Below are positions 45,371 through 57,552 of a DNA stretch of 64,000 bases, in pieces (position 1 is the stretch's first letter; each line of letters begins with the position of its first letter). The stretch is from Craterostigma plantagineum (Eukaryota > Streptophyta > Magnoliopsida > Lamiales > Linderniaceae), in contig JAPQWV010000298.1 of the NCBI GenBank assembly GCA_027422505.1, positions 124,001-188,000 of the forward strand, written 5' to 3'. The notes beneath the pieces were generated by a model that made no database searches, was not told the DNA's origin, and saw only the letters and a program-made list of their open reading frames with translations. The translations under genes were made by a program, and so were the position numbers.

Positions 45371-47066
45371 ACACCCGAGTTTCCGCTCTGCTCTACCCAT
45401 AAACCCTCACATCAACATGTCGTGCTCATGATATGCAAGTGCAGTGAAAATAATCAGATATATATAACGTGCAAAATATTTAAAATAGATATATCACGTA
45501 ATTCATCAGATCACATAATTCACCGATTCACATAAATATCACGTAATTAAACACATAAAGTTTACGTGTCGTAGGTGAGTTTCACCTACCTGTCGTTCGT
45601 AAAAAAATAGCAGTCAATCAATCTCGATAAATCTCTAGGGTTGTAGATCTCTGAACATAAAAATGTTATTACATCAGTATAATTGCCAAGTCTAGTAAAT
45701 CTAAAACCTATACAAGCCGAAACATTAATTTAAGCACCTAAAATGTTCCATATATTCATACATACAATCATTGAATTTATCATGTAACTAACGAAACAAC
45801 GTCATATCACACACCGAAACCCTTTACACACATGCAAACACATGAATATGATTCCAACATTTATACTTTAACACCTATGTCTTATATATATAGATCACGA
45901 AAGTATCACATAATACACTGAAAGCATAATAATTCATCAAGCAAGTCACGTTATACATAAAAATATATTATTCAATCAAACATAACGTTTATAACTAAAT
46001 CCCCAAAACTTTAGGTAGTAACCGAAATCATTTGTGAGCTATCTAATACTTTTATCAACTACTGAAATCATACAACTTAACATTATTAAACAATTCTAAC
46101 ATTGACAACCCTAATTCACCCAAATTTGAGCTTAACGATTTTTCTTAACATATAGAAAACTTTAATAAGATCGAAAAGCTCCAAATCTTACCTTAAACAC
46201 TCAAAATTAATTTTAACCTCAAGGTATACAAATCTCGAAAGGCTTAAATAATTTAATTATATCATGTATCGAAAACTTTTCCTAACATGTATGTAGTTAA
46301 TTCCATAAACTTAGAATTTAACTTAAACATATAAAACTCACATCGAATTTTCACATAATCACATATAATTCATATCACGTTCACATAAATGATCAAAACA
46401 TCAAACCACAAAACTTCACATAATTAATTCTAAGTACAAATTAAAGTCACGTACACTATCTAATCATATAAATACTTACATAATCATGAACTAAACCACA
46501 TATCATGTACTCTAATCATGATAGTTTCGAAACCCTTTATGCTTAACATATGATCACATAGAGACATATACATTGGAATCATATTAAGCATATCAAGCAC
46601 AAAAGTTCCCACATACCTTATATCGATAACTAGAATTTTTCGACTTGTTGTAATCCTAATATCGTTTGAAGATATCTCTCCTCTTTTAATTTCGTTGATG
46701 CTTAGAGTGTGGGTTTTCACGTTAATGAACATATATGATATATATATCACTATGTTAGGCCATGTGAGAAAAATAAGCAAGTGGAGTAGGTAATCATCCT
46801 TTCCCTTTTTATTAAACAAATTTCGTCCCCTATGAAGTATTTTATTAATTACATGTGTCCATCTTGATCCATCCTTTAGTTATTATTCCTAATATAATTG
46901 TATTTATATGATTCATTGATATGTGGACATATACTTATATATGAATTATTGGGCAATGATGTGAGAGGTGGCAATTAAGGACAAACAACTAACATGGCTT
47001 TGTTTCTTTCTTAATTGTTTTTCTCACGTGGTGTTTGCTCATTTCATGATTCCACTCAATTATGTA

Positions 47067-47092
47067 TTATATATATATATATATATATATAT
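47067..47092. repeat. (AT)n microsatellite in TRG-2 left LTR
   Basis: Pure AT repeat; the partner tract is at 51441-51468 in the right LTR. Confidence 0.9.
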
Positions 47093-47459
47093 TAAAGTGG
47101 TGACTAAGCTTTAAGTAAAGTTTGTCTCTTTGTTAAGTTTAACAACTACACCATACATGTTACGTGTGATAACACTAAATTGATAAAGTCCTTTACCTAC
47201 TATGTTCCTTAAGCCATGCATTAACCCTTAGCTTAATATTATTTTAATATTTAAACTCCTCCTAACGAATTTCAAAATCCACCTCACCTAATATTTCGAA
47301 TTTCTTCTCCCTCAGTTTCGAAATTCATTCCTAAGTCCCAAATATTTCTAACAATATCGCTGAAGCATATACACATATAACTACTTCTGCAATCACCCAT
47401 GTACATAATATACACGCAAATTTATTGACAGATTCTACTCGCAAAACTCGGGTATTACA

Positions 47460-47474
47460 TTCTCCCTCCCTTAA
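47460..47474 (-). promoter_or_regulatory. Polypurine tract of TRG-2
   Basis: Minus strand reads TAAGGGAGGGAGAA before the LTR start TGTAATACCCG. Confidence 0.85.
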
Positions 47475-47732
47475 AAGAATTTCGCCCACGAAATTAGACC
47501 GATTGGCATAATTCGGGCAACGATTTCTCCTAAAATCTACAATTTCACTACGCTTCCGCTGCGCTACTCTGGCAGTTCGTATGTTTTATTTTATTTATTT
47601 GTTTATCTACTATTTTTTTTATACTTAGGCTTTTCAAGTCTCTAGTAAGATAATTACTACCTTCATCAGACATTTGGCCAGCACATCCGTATGTGCGACC
47701 CAAAAATTTATATGCCCAAAAATGAGTATACT

Positions 47733-48881
47733 TTAATTGTTTAACATACCCGTCATCCCTGGTGGGTTAAATTCTTCCTCCTCGTTTGTTAACGTAAACA
47801 CACGTGCCGCTATGAGTGGAGGCTGTACTGGCACTTGGGTTTGATTTTCGGAATGATCTTTCGGACAATTTCTCGCAAGATGTCCTAGTTTTCCACACTT
47901 AAAACATTGGGGGTTAAAATTTGGTCTTGCTCCGAAACAAACACCCGCATGGTATCGACCGCATTTCGGGCACTGAGGATTGACATTTGGAGGTCGAATT
48001 GGGAAATTAGTCGCTTCCTGGTTTGGCCTCGGTCGCCAATTTTGCTGCCCTTGGCGGTTGTTCTGATTGTTGTTGGGCCCCTTATCAAAATTCTGGCGCT
48101 TCTTATTAGCCTCCCCTTCTAGCTGGCTCTCCGCCTTTCTCTTTTCCTCGTGGGCCCTTGCAGTTTGGGCCTCTGCCTGCTCCGCGACGAGTGCTCGTTC
48201 AGCCACTTGAGCAAATGCAAGTTCTCGTGTTCCCACCATGCTGACATCTCGGTATATCTCAGGTTTGAGACCTACTTGGAATCGTTCCACCTTTAATGCG
48301 TTCGTCGCCACCATGTGCGGAGCAAAGCGCGACAGCTCTTCAAACTTGCAGATATATTCCGCGATAGTTTGCTCGCCTTGCTTCAGATTTATGAAATCGT
48401 TCATCTTTCGAGTTCGGTCATGGGTGGTGAAGTATTTTCCACGGAATAATTCTTGGAATCTCTCCCACGACATAGTCGTTGGGTTCTCCAAGACTTTGAT
48501 AGTATCCCACCAAAACCTTGCGTTTCCCCGGAGCATAGAAACGGCACACAACACCTGTTCATTCTCCGGAACCCGACCATACAAGAACATATCCTCTATG
48601 GTACGCAACCAGTCATCAGCCAAAGTAGGATCAATGGCGTCCTCAAAGGTCGGAGGGTTCAATTTTCGGAACCGTTCCCCTATTATTTCTACACGTTCGG
48701 GTGGCGGGGTAGGATGTTGCGCAGATGAGTTACGGTGATTGATCAACTCATTGATCTGATCCGACTGACGTTGGATCAGTTCAGTAAGGCGCAAGATTGT
48801 TGAGTCTCGTTCAGTTGTAGGTGACTCAGATGCAACCCTACGACTCGACTCTCCATTGTTTTCTCTACGTCCCCTCGTCAT
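47733..48881 (-). CDS. gag: Gag protein of Gag-only gypsy-like element, copy 3
   Basis: 382-residue intact frame, clearly homologous to the TRG-1 Gag over its full length with conservative changes (FLYGRVPENEQVL, FWWDTIKVLE, FRGKYFTTHDR). Zinc-knuckle motifs are CPKCGRYHAGVC and CFKCGKLGHLARNCPK. Changes are more frequent in the basic linker than in the capsid-like region, which hints at purifying selection on Gag. The start is the first ATG after the primer site and matches the other copies. The protein should bind element RNA and build particles, while enzymes must come from another element. Confidence 0.93.
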   Translation of the reverse strand: MTRGRRENNGESSRRVASESPTTERDSTILRLTELIQRQSDQINELINHRNSSAQHPTPPPERVEIIGERFRKLNPPTFEDAIDPTLADDWLRTIEDMFLYGRVPENEQVLCAVSMLRGNARFWWDTIKVLENPTTMSWERFQELFRGKYFTTHDRTRKMNDFINLKQGEQTIAEYICKFEELSRFAPHMVATNALKVERFQVGLKPEIYRDVSMVGTRELAFAQVAERALVAEQAEAQTARAHEEKRKAESQLEGEANKKRQNFDKGPNNNQNNRQGQQNWRPRPNQEATNFPIRPPNVNPQCPKCGRYHAGVCFGARPNFNPQCFKCGKLGHLARNCPKDHSENQTQVPVQPPLIAARVFTLTNEEEEFNPPGMTGMLNN

Positions 48882-49029
48882 TTTAGCCTACTAACCACAA
48901 TAAATTCACGCAAACAAGTATATTATTACTATTATTTAATCAAGCCAAATCTTTAAACTTACAAGCAAGGCTGATCCTCCAGGCTTTTGAGCGGCAGTAC
49001 ATGGACAGTCTACAGAACCTCTAACCTAA

Positions 49030-49041
49030 GCTCTGATACCA
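49030..49041 (-). promoter_or_regulatory. Primer binding site of TRG-2
   Basis: TGGTATCAGAGC on the minus strand, two bases from the LTR at 49044. Confidence 0.92.
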
Positions 49042-49043
49042 CC

Positions 49044-51834
49044 TGTAACGAACCTCACTTTCTAATAAATATTTTGGCGGATTTTCGCAACGTAAGTCGA
49101 GGAAGACCCGTCTAATTAAAACTTTTTCTAACATAATAATATTCATGTACAGGGTCGAAGCCCTAAAGAGTAAAAAACATGAAACATAATTTAAAACACT
49201 CCACAGGTCGCATCCATGTACCGCCACGCCCTCAAAAGTCCGTGGAGTCACCGCCATCAGCCCGCCTAGTCGCGATGCGTATCAACGCCGGTCTTGTATG
49301 TACCTACAACACGTAAACTGAGCTTGCCCAGTAGATGAAACATGCATGTATGCAAAGTGCGCTCAAACCCATTCCCGAACACCTCACTAATGCACGCTCG
49401 ACTCGTCTCTACTCATCTCAACACTAACACCTCTCAACACTCGACGTTACTCGTCATTAAGTACATTTCTAATATCCCACTCAGGTCTCGTTAGAATAGG
49501 TTCCCACTCAGGTCACGTTAGAATGGAATATCCTATTCAGGTCTCATTAGAGTGGGTGGCTACTCAGGTCTCGTTAGAGTCGCATATCCCGCTCAGGTCT
49601 CGTTAGAGCGGGTAAGCTACTCAGGTCTCGTTAGAGTAGCCGTATACTCGAAATGTTCTACAATGTCGCAACACATCCCGTCACTCGACACCTCATATTT
49701 TCGGACGACCAACTCAGGTCACGTTAGAGTTAGCACACACCCGAGTTTCCGCTCTGCTCTACCCATAAACCCTCACATCAACATGTCGTGCTCATGATAT
49801 GCAAGTGCAGTGAAAATAATCAGATATATATAACGTGCAAAATATTTAAAATAGATATATCACGTAATTCATCAGATCACATAATTCACCGATTCACATA
49901 AATATCACGTAATTAAACACATAAAGTTTACGTGTCGTAGGTGAGTTTCACCTACCTGTCGTTCGTAAAAAACTAGCAGTCAATCAATCTCGATAAATCT
50001 CTAGGGTTTTAGATCTCTGAACATAAAAATGTTATTACATCAGTATAATTGCCAAGTCTAGTAAATCTAAAACCTATACAAGCCGAAACATTAATTTAAG
50101 CACCTAAAATGTTCCATATATTCATACATACAATCATCGAATTTATCATGTAACTAACGAAACAACGTCATATCACACACCGAAACCCTTTACACACATG
50201 CAAACACATGAATATGATTCCAACATTTATACTTTAACACCTATGTCTTATATATATAGATCACGAAAGTATCACATAATACACTGAAAGCATAATAATT
50301 CATCAAGCAAGTCACGTTATACATAAAAATATATTATTCAATCAAACATAACGTTTATAACTAAATCCCCAAAACTTTAGGTAGTAACCGAAATCATTTG
50401 TGAGCTATCTAATACTTTTATCAACTACTGAAATCATACAACTTAACATTATTAAACAATTCTAACATTGACAACCCTAATTCACCCAAATTTGAGCTTA
50501 ACGATTTTTCTTAACATATAGAAAACTTTAATAAGATCGAAAAGCTCCAAATCTTACCTTAAACACTCAAAATTAATTTTAACCTCAAGGTATACAAATC
50601 TCGAAAGGCTTAAATAATTTAATTATATCATGTACCGAAAACTTTTCCTAACATGTACGTAGTTAATTCCATAAACTTAGAATTTAACTTAAACATATAA
50701 AACTCACATCGAATTTTCACATAATCACATATAATTCATATCACGTTCACATAAATGATCAAAACATCAAACCACAAAACTTCACATAATTAATTCTAAG
50801 TACAAATTAAAGTCACGTACACTATCTAATCATATAAATACTTACATAATCATGAACTAAACCACATATCATGTACTCTAATCATGATAGTTTCGAAACC
50901 CTTTATGCTTAACATATGATCACATAGAGACATATACATTGGAATCATATTAAGCATATCAAGCACAAAAGTTCCACATACCTTATATCGATAACTAGAA
51001 TTTTTCGACTTGTTGTAATCCTAATATCGTTTGAAGATATCTCTCCTCTTTTAATTTCGTTGATGCTTAGAGTGTGGGTTTTCACGTTAATGAACATATA
51101 TGATATATATATATATATCACTATGTTAGGCCATGTGAGAAAAATAAGCAAGTGGAGTAGGTAATCATCCTTTCCCTTTTTATTAAACAAATTTCGTCCC
51201 CTATGAAGTATTTTATTAATTACATGTGTCCATCTTGATCCATCCTTTAGTTATTGTTCCTAATATAATTGTATTTATATGATTCATTGATATGTGGACA
51301 TATACTTATATATGAATTATTGGGCAATGATGTGAGAGGTGGCAATTAAGGACAAACAACTAACATGGCTTTGTTTCTTTCTTAATTGTTTTTCTCACGT
51401 GGTGTTTGCTCATGTCATGATTCCACTCAATTATGTATTAGATATATATATATATATATATATATATTAAAGTGGTGACTAAGCTTTAAGTAAAGTTTGT
51501 CTCTTTGTTAAGTTTAACAACTACACCATACATGTTACGTGTGATAACACTAAATTGATAAAGTCCTTTACCTACTATGTTCCTTAAGCCATGCATTAAC
51601 CCTTAGCTTAATATTATTTTAATATTTAAACTCCTCCTAACGAATTTCAAAATCCACCTCACCTAATATTTCGAATTTCTTCTCCCTCAGTTTCGAAATT
51701 CATTCCTAAGTCCCAAATATTTCTAACAATATCGCTGAAGCATATACACATATAACTACTTCCGCAATCACCCATGTACATAATATACACGCAAATTTAT
51801 TGACAGATTCTACTCGCAAAACTCGGGTATTACA
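49044..51834 (-). repeat. TRG-2 5' LTR (right)
   Basis: 2791 bp, same termini as the left copy, including the repeat block (about 49477-49735) and (AT)n (51441-51468). Confidence 0.93.
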
Positions 51835-54175
51835 TTCTAATATCAACAATACAACCTATCGAGCCAACGATGACGGAACCAGCCAGTGAGGATGTAGCAC
51901 GAGGACTCTCGCCTCACATGGCTACCCTATCAGACACTGAGTCAGATGAGGAGATTCGGTTGATTAGAAGGACTCCGAGACGATGTATCATATCATTCGC
52001 GTCCCTCTTCGAAACCGTCACCGAATCATCAGACACAGCGCCGACCATCACTCCAAGGGTTGCGGACCCTTTCAATCTTGAGCCGCAGCACATCACGGCG
52101 GGACCAGAAGCTTCGGTGTCTGATACGCAGGAACGATCAGGACCTGCCCTAACGCCCATAGAGGAGAATCTCCAAGATTCGACTCAAGGATTGGGTGGAA
52201 GTCTCGAAGAGTCACAACCTCAAGTGACTCTGAGCCAACCTGAGGAGGCGGTGTTAGCTCAAGGGTTGATAACAGGCGACATCAGTCGTCCTGGACCATC
52301 CACAACGGAGGCGTCCGCTCCGTATGTGACAGAAGATCGACTTCAGGCTGCTCTCACTAACGCGCTGAAGGATTTTGAAGACAAAATTATGGAGAGCGTG
52401 CACGATGCCATCGAGACGTCCCACCAAGATCGTGGGAAAGCACCCGTCTCGGAGCCGTCTTCGTCACAACCCATCCTCACACCCACTCAACCCATAATAT
52501 CCACACAAACACCAAAACCCATCCTCACCCACAACCTAATAAATCCTGCCACACCCATCAGCGCTGTTGGAATTGACCACACGAACGCCGGAAGAAGTAG
52601 ATCTCTTTCGCCGTCTCGTGGATCGTCCCGACCCATCAGAAATGTGCCACGGCCAAGGCTCCCATTCCAAACGCCGACATGACGACCCAGACGATCAGGT
52701 CCGTCCTGAGGGGGAGAAGAGGCCAAGGATAATCACAAAGGGTCAGAGACAGAACCCTGGCACGACTCAGACAAGTAAAGGAGTCGTTGGAACCTTACAA
52801 CCCACTACCCAAACAACCACCACCACGCGCCGCACCACTCTAACCCAAATCGATCCACCAACCTTCAAATAAGGATGCCTCCGCCCATACCATGACCTTC
52901 ACAAGCCCCTTGCTTTCGGAAGAAGAAGCAAGAGCTGCCATGCTCGTCGCCCTAGCGCAGACTCAGGCGACTCCCTCAATTGCTCTAGACCAACCGGGAC
53001 CATCCGGACATGGCGTCAACCACACGAGGTCCTAGACAAATACATATTCGAAGGACATGACCCATTCCATTCCCGAGGAGCAACAAAGACAACGGCTTCA
53101 GGACGTTCGACACTTCTTACAACAAGCCTCCGTAGACCTTGTACTCATAGGAGACGAAGAACTTCAGGAAGGTGAAGACTACGAGCAAGACATCCCAAGG
53201 CTACCAGAGTTGATCGCGCAACGAGCGGCTTCCTCCACAAGACTAATGCCAGGGACTGTTCGGATCGACACGCCGTGGGAGAATATTCGAATAGAGATAC
53301 CTTTCCTTGAAGAAGTCCGTGAAAATATTTGGAGGTTACCGGACAAAGTCAAAAAGCCGAACGAGTTTGAGCTGAGAGGGATCTCTCACAGGGATCAGCA
53401 GAAGAGGATGACCTACCTCTGGATGCTGACCAAACTTGGACCTGATGTAAGGCTGGGGATGACTAAAGGGCAAGTCAAGAGCCACTATAAGAGTCTCTCC
53501 CCGATTTTCCAGCTTCTCAGAGTCTACTGTGCTAAAGGAGGTCTTCCAACCCCAACCTACGCTATCGAGCGAGTGGATAGGACCCGAGATGATCTAAGCG
53601 AGAGCGACCTACCGTACATCCCTGCTGATGAGGACAATCTCTATCAACTGTACGTGGAGAAGTACAAAGGTCCTCAAGGCTTCATCAAGAAAGAAGGTCT
53701 CGAGGGACTACCGGTTCATGATGCGCCAAGTCAAGTACTTCACCGCACACGACCTTCAGATGGCTCTGGAGAGCAACATGAAAAAGGTCAACATGACCAC
53801 TCCACTCAACAATGGACCTGAGATCGAAGGGCTTCCCAATAATCATGTGCACATCAGCTCAGTCCTAGGCATTACCTACCACAATCCAATCGCTAAGAAG
53901 AATAAGTTGATGCTGAAGACTGAAATCAACAAGCTGTGATGGGACACTCAATGCATCAGGAAGGACATAGAGAAGAGGTTGGAAGAAATCAATAGAGATA
54001 CAATGCTGAGGATCCATCGGTTCGTGAGAGAACACCCGCTCCTAATGGAACTATTAGATGATATCGAGGAGCGTCTGGAGCTAAGGAACACGCTCAGGAA
54101 CTTTGAGCATGCACTGGGCTTGCGCAGGTCATACTACGCCCAACGAGGACAGATAGCGCGGAAGAGAAATCAATC

Positions 54176-54189
54176 ACAAAGGGGGAGAA
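54176..54189 (+). promoter_or_regulatory. Polypurine tract of SIRE-C
   Basis: CACAAAGGGGGAGAA directly before the LTR start TGTAGAATATC, overlapping the last codons of the third ORF. Confidence 0.9.
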
Positions 54190-54538
54190 TGTAGAATATC
54201 AATTTTAATTGTGCTTTGATTCATTATCTGTCTACGTAGATAGGGGCTTTATTTGTATTAGTCCTTAGATTAGGACTAGTTTGATATGTATACCAAGTTT
54301 GTTTGGTATATATAGTTGTACAACATTGAACTTAATACAGAAAATTAGAGAATCAATCCGAAAGGCTGTCGAATTCAATTCTAGAGAGAGAAACTCAGAA
54401 TCATCCTCTCACTAAAGGAATTCTCTCTCGTGTTCTTCATTGAAGGTTTTCGATCGAATTTCAATGTTCACTAATTTTATTCGATTTCCTTATAATTCAT
54501 GTCTAGGATTGATTGAGTTGACAAACGGGGACCTAACA
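54190..54538 (+). repeat. SIRE-C 3' LTR
   Basis: 349 bp, homologous to 31637-31986 with about 18 differences, followed by the CTTTT duplication and SIRE-A pol. Confidence 0.93.
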
Positions 54539-54543
54539 CTTTT

Positions 54544-56130
54544 CCTCGATCAAGCCTTCCAAAGCATTTGTCCGTGCTGAAATTACTCTTCCCTGCCAGG
54601 TTCAACCCACATGGGTTCCTAAATCTTCTGCAAAGGGCAAGCCCAAAGCTACTCCTTTTAAAGTAATTTGGGTCCCTAAAGCTCCTACTAGCAATAATTT
54701 AGGAACCATATCTGAACCAACACCTAAATCTGCTAACATGATAGGACCCATTTCTAAGTGTGTACCTAAAGCTCTCTAACTTTGTGTTCGCAGATTCGTC
54801 ATGTGTGGTACCTTGACTCTGGTTGCTCCACACACATGACGGGAAACCAAGAGCTGCTGAGCAACTATCAAGACCGATTCAACAGAATGGTCAGATTCGG
54901 AAACAATGACTCGGCTCCGTTTCTCGGCTTCGGAGACATAATTATGGAGAATTTGACAATAAATGATGTTTCGTACGTCGACAGTCTCCACCATAACTTG
55001 TTCAGCATAGGCCAGTTCTGCGAGAAAGGATTCTAGGTGGTCTTTCATGCTGACCGGTGTAGAATTTTGGACAGTCAGGACAAAGAACTCCTCTAAGGAT
55101 TTCGAAAATCGAATCTCTACATGATCAACCTTACGTCCGTGCGGACCTCGATAGTTGTTTGCCTCATCTCCCAGATTACAATTCAGAGGAACAGATTATG
55201 GCATCAAAGTATGTCCCATCTCAACCTTAAGACTCTTCAACTACTTTCAACGAAGAAGTTGGTTCACGGTCTACCAACTACTACGCTTCAAAAAGAGCAT
55301 CAATGTTTGCTGTCTCAACTTGGAAAGATGAAGCGGGCTTCTCATTCTGTCAAGCCAGTAGAATCTACTTCACGTCCTTTAGAACTCCTTCATATGAACC
55401 TATATGGACCTATGCAAACGCAGAGCATCAATGGACGCAAGTATGTGATGGTTATCGTTGACGGTTTCTCTCGCTACACATGGACAAAGTTCCTCCGAAC
55501 TAAGGATGAGACAGGGGGCTTGATCGTTCGTGATCTCTACTTAGAATTTGCTGCATCAGACTATCCAAGTCATCCGAACGGACAACGGAACTGAGTTCAA
55601 GAACAAGTACCTCAGTGACTTTTATCAGCAACTTGGGATCAATCAGCAACTTTCAGCCGCAAAGACACCTCAACAGAATGGGGTCGTTGAAAGGAATAAC
55701 AGAACTCTAATGGAAGCCACACGTACGATGATGATTCATTCCGGTCTCCCACACTTCCTTTGGGCTGAAGCAGTAAATACCGATTGTTTCACTCAGAATA
55801 GGACGGTTGTTACAAACGCTTCGATAAGACTCCGTACGAAATAATCAACAAGCGAGTACCCAATATTTCCTTCTTCAAAGTCTTCGAGTGCAAGTGCTTT
55901 ATGGCGAATGACAGAGAGCAACGTGCGAAATTCGACCCTAAAGCATTCGAAGCCACTTTCGTCGGGTATTCTTCAACTTCGAAAGTGTACCGAGTATACA
56001 TCAAGTCCAACCGAACCATAAAAGAAACTACAATGTCACTTTCCACGAAGTGGCAGAGTTGGCTTCTGGGCACATCAGTCCAGGACCCGTGCCCAACCCT
56101 ATGGCTCCTGCTCATTGCCAAACCAGATGG
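54544..56130 (+). pseudogene. pol: SIRE-A protease and integrase, broken
   Basis: Continues SIRE-A after SIRE-C. WVPKAL linker, protease motif WYLDSGCSTHMTGNQELL (about 54806-54860), DVSYVDSLHHNLFSIGQFCE, then TAG at 55034-55036. Integrase zinc domain LWHQSMSHLNL; its CxxC is damaged (CLLSQLGKMKRAS for CSACQLGKMKRAS). Core pieces LHMNLYGPM (first catalytic Asp replaced by Asn) and IRTDNGTEFKNKYL; a frameshift near 55540 lies between them. TPQQNGVVERNNRTLMEATR holds the Glu. C-terminal FEATFVGYSSTSKVYRVYI at about 55945-56000. Confidence 0.86.
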
Positions 56131-57552
56131 CTTCTGACTACGACAGTTCAGAACCCGTTTTCACTGGTGTGTTGGCACAAAACCAACAGCGAATGGCAAC
56201 AACTCAGGATTCAACTCAAAAGGAGCTATGGGATTTTCTTTAGAAGACTTGGACTCGCCTTTTGAGCAGATATATCTGTCGAACAACACTGCTACGACAC
56301 CTGTCGTGGAACCTCCCAAGACGAAGCCGATATACCAAGTTCTTCAAATGTCCCCACCTCAACCGATTCAGAATTAACTCAGCATGCTGAAGATCCAACC
56401 ATGGAAGTTGGGGAAATGTCATCAGAGTTGCTTAACTCAAGTGCTGAAACTGAATTGCCTCAAGTAGTTGAACAGCCTCAGATCATTGGAGATCTCGCTC
56501 CACAAATGGCTGACGCTTCTAGCTCGGCCTTTCCTCATGAGCGCAAGTGGACTCGAGCACATACATTTGATTAGATAATTGGTGATCCTTTCGAGTGGAG
56601 TAAGGATAAGACATCAGAAAGGACTATTCAGTTGCTTCTTAAGCCAAAATGAGCCAACCAAGGTAGCAAACGCACTTAAGGACACGGATTGGGTAATTGC
56701 GATGCAAGACGAGATCAACCAATTCGAAACGCCTTCAAGTGTGGACTTTAGTACCCCCTCCGCATGGGAAAACCATAATCGGGACAAAATGGGTATTCAA
56801 GAACAAAGAGAATGAGGATGGAGAAGTGATCAGGAACAAAGCAATACTGGTTGCGAAAGGCTACCACCAACAGGAAGGCATAGAGTACGACGAGACGTAT
56901 GCCCCTATTGCCTGAATCGAAGCCATCAATCTTTTCTTGGCTTATGCGGCCCATAAAGACTTCAAAGACTACCAAATGGACGTTAAGACCGCATTTTTCA
57001 ATGGCGTGTTAAAGGAGGAAGTCTTTGTTGCTCAGCCAGAAGGCTTTGTTGATCAAGCGTACCCCGATTACGTCTATCGATTGGATAAAGCTCTCTACGG
57101 ACTAAAGCAAGACCCACGAGCTTCGTATGATGTCTTGAGTGAATTCGTCGTGACTTCTGGATCCATCCGAGGAACGATCGATATGACACTCTTCATCGAA
57201 TGGCACGACAAAGACTTGATGGTCGTCCAGGTTTATGTAGACGACATCATCGTTGGTTCCACAGATCCACGACTTTGCAAGAGATTTGGAGATCTTATGA
57301 AGACCAAGTTTGAGATGAGTCACATGGGAGAGATGCAGTTCTTCCTAGGACTTCAAGTCAGGCAGCTTGAAGATGGAATGTTCATCAGTCAGACTAAGTA
57401 TATCAGAGATATCCTGAAGAAATTCCATCAAGATCAGGGCAAGCCTCTCAGCACTCCCATGGTGACAAACTGCAAATTGGATGCTTATCCCTCTAGTAAG
57501 GTGGTCGACATCACACTCTGTCGCAGCATCATCGGGTCTCTTTGGTATCTCA
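56131..57552 (+). pseudogene. pol: SIRE-A linker and reverse transcriptase, truncated
   Basis: Acidic linker, then HERKWTRAHTFD followed by a stop near 56573. Reverse transcriptase pieces: [40 protein letters not shown], a stop near 56915, then an open run 56937-57557 with [38 protein letters not shown] and catalytic YVDDIIVGS. It ends at [10 protein letters not shown], where element D begins; the RNase H is absent from the window. Confidence 0.88.

Larger units (their letters stand above)
44675..47459 (-). repeat. TRG-2 3' LTR (left)
   Basis: 2785 bp, TGTAACGAACC...GGGTATTACA. Contains the GGTCTCGTTAGAG block at about 45113-45370 and (AT)n at 47067-47092. Confidence 0.93.
44675..51834 (-). 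mobile_element. TRG-2: complete Gag-only (TR-GAG type) LTR element
   Basis: LTRs 44675-47459 and 49044-51834, gag between them, primer site and polypurine tract on the minus strand. Flanks CTCTA (44670-44674) and TTCTA (51835-51839) form a target duplication with one change. The whole element is 7160 bp, with only 1.58 kb of internal DNA and no pol. LTR copies differ by few changes (a small deletion near 49325 and scattered substitutions), so it is among the youngest insertions in the window. Related to TRG-1 but a distinct subfamily. Confidence 0.94.
43513..54194 (+). pseudogene. SIRE-C third ORF (downstream of pol), split by TRG-2
   Basis: N-terminal part 43513-44674, C-terminal part 51840-54194. 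The start MDHYPTYNHIYEKAMY is followed by FRCPDDIIVSILQGHP and TASVPMVYLQQFWG, a pattern I recognise from pol-downstream ORFs of SIRE-like copia elements in asterids. Then come an acidic Pro/Glu-rich middle, a Ser/Thr/Pro-rich part (51870-52682) and a helical C-terminal domain with LPELIAQRAASSTRLMPGTV, EEVRENIW and KTEINKL. Frame changes occur near 43800, 44060, 52600, 52900, 53700 and 53940. TRG-2 lies between two codons, and the frame resumes at 51840 after one target copy. The stop overlaps the 3' LTR. No signal peptide or membrane segment evident, so an envelope role is not supported. Confidence 0.8.
31637..54538 (+). mobile_element. SIRE-C: SIRE-like Ty1-copia element inserted in SIRE-A
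   Basis: Bounded by LTRs 31637-31986 and 54190-54538 and by perfect CTTTT duplications (31632-31636 and 54539-54543). The order is LTR, primer site, leader, gag, protease, integrase, reverse transcriptase, RNase H, long spacer, third ORF, polypurine tract, LTR. Without the nested TRG-2 it is about 15.7 kb, large for copia and in the range of SIRE-type elements. By eye the two LTRs differ at about 5% of positions. All frames are damaged. Confidence 0.93.
13651..57552 (+). mobile_element. SIRE-A: SIRE-like Ty1-copia element, split by nested insertions
   Basis: 5' LTR, primer site, leader and first gag part at 13651-16045; second gag part at 29151-31636; protease-integrase-reverse transcriptase at 54544-57552. 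Reading frame and homology resume after each insertion with 5-8 bp target duplications (TCAAG, ATTGCTTC, CTTTT). RNase H, the third ORF and the 3' LTR are missing because element D starts at 57553 inside pol. Every domain carries stops or frameshifts. It was inserted into the third ORF of element F. Confidence 0.85.

Noticed and set aside
43513..54194. Envelope gene of an endogenous retrovirus
   Set aside because: The position fits, but no signal peptide, transmembrane segment or cleavage site is visible; kept as third ORF of unknown function.
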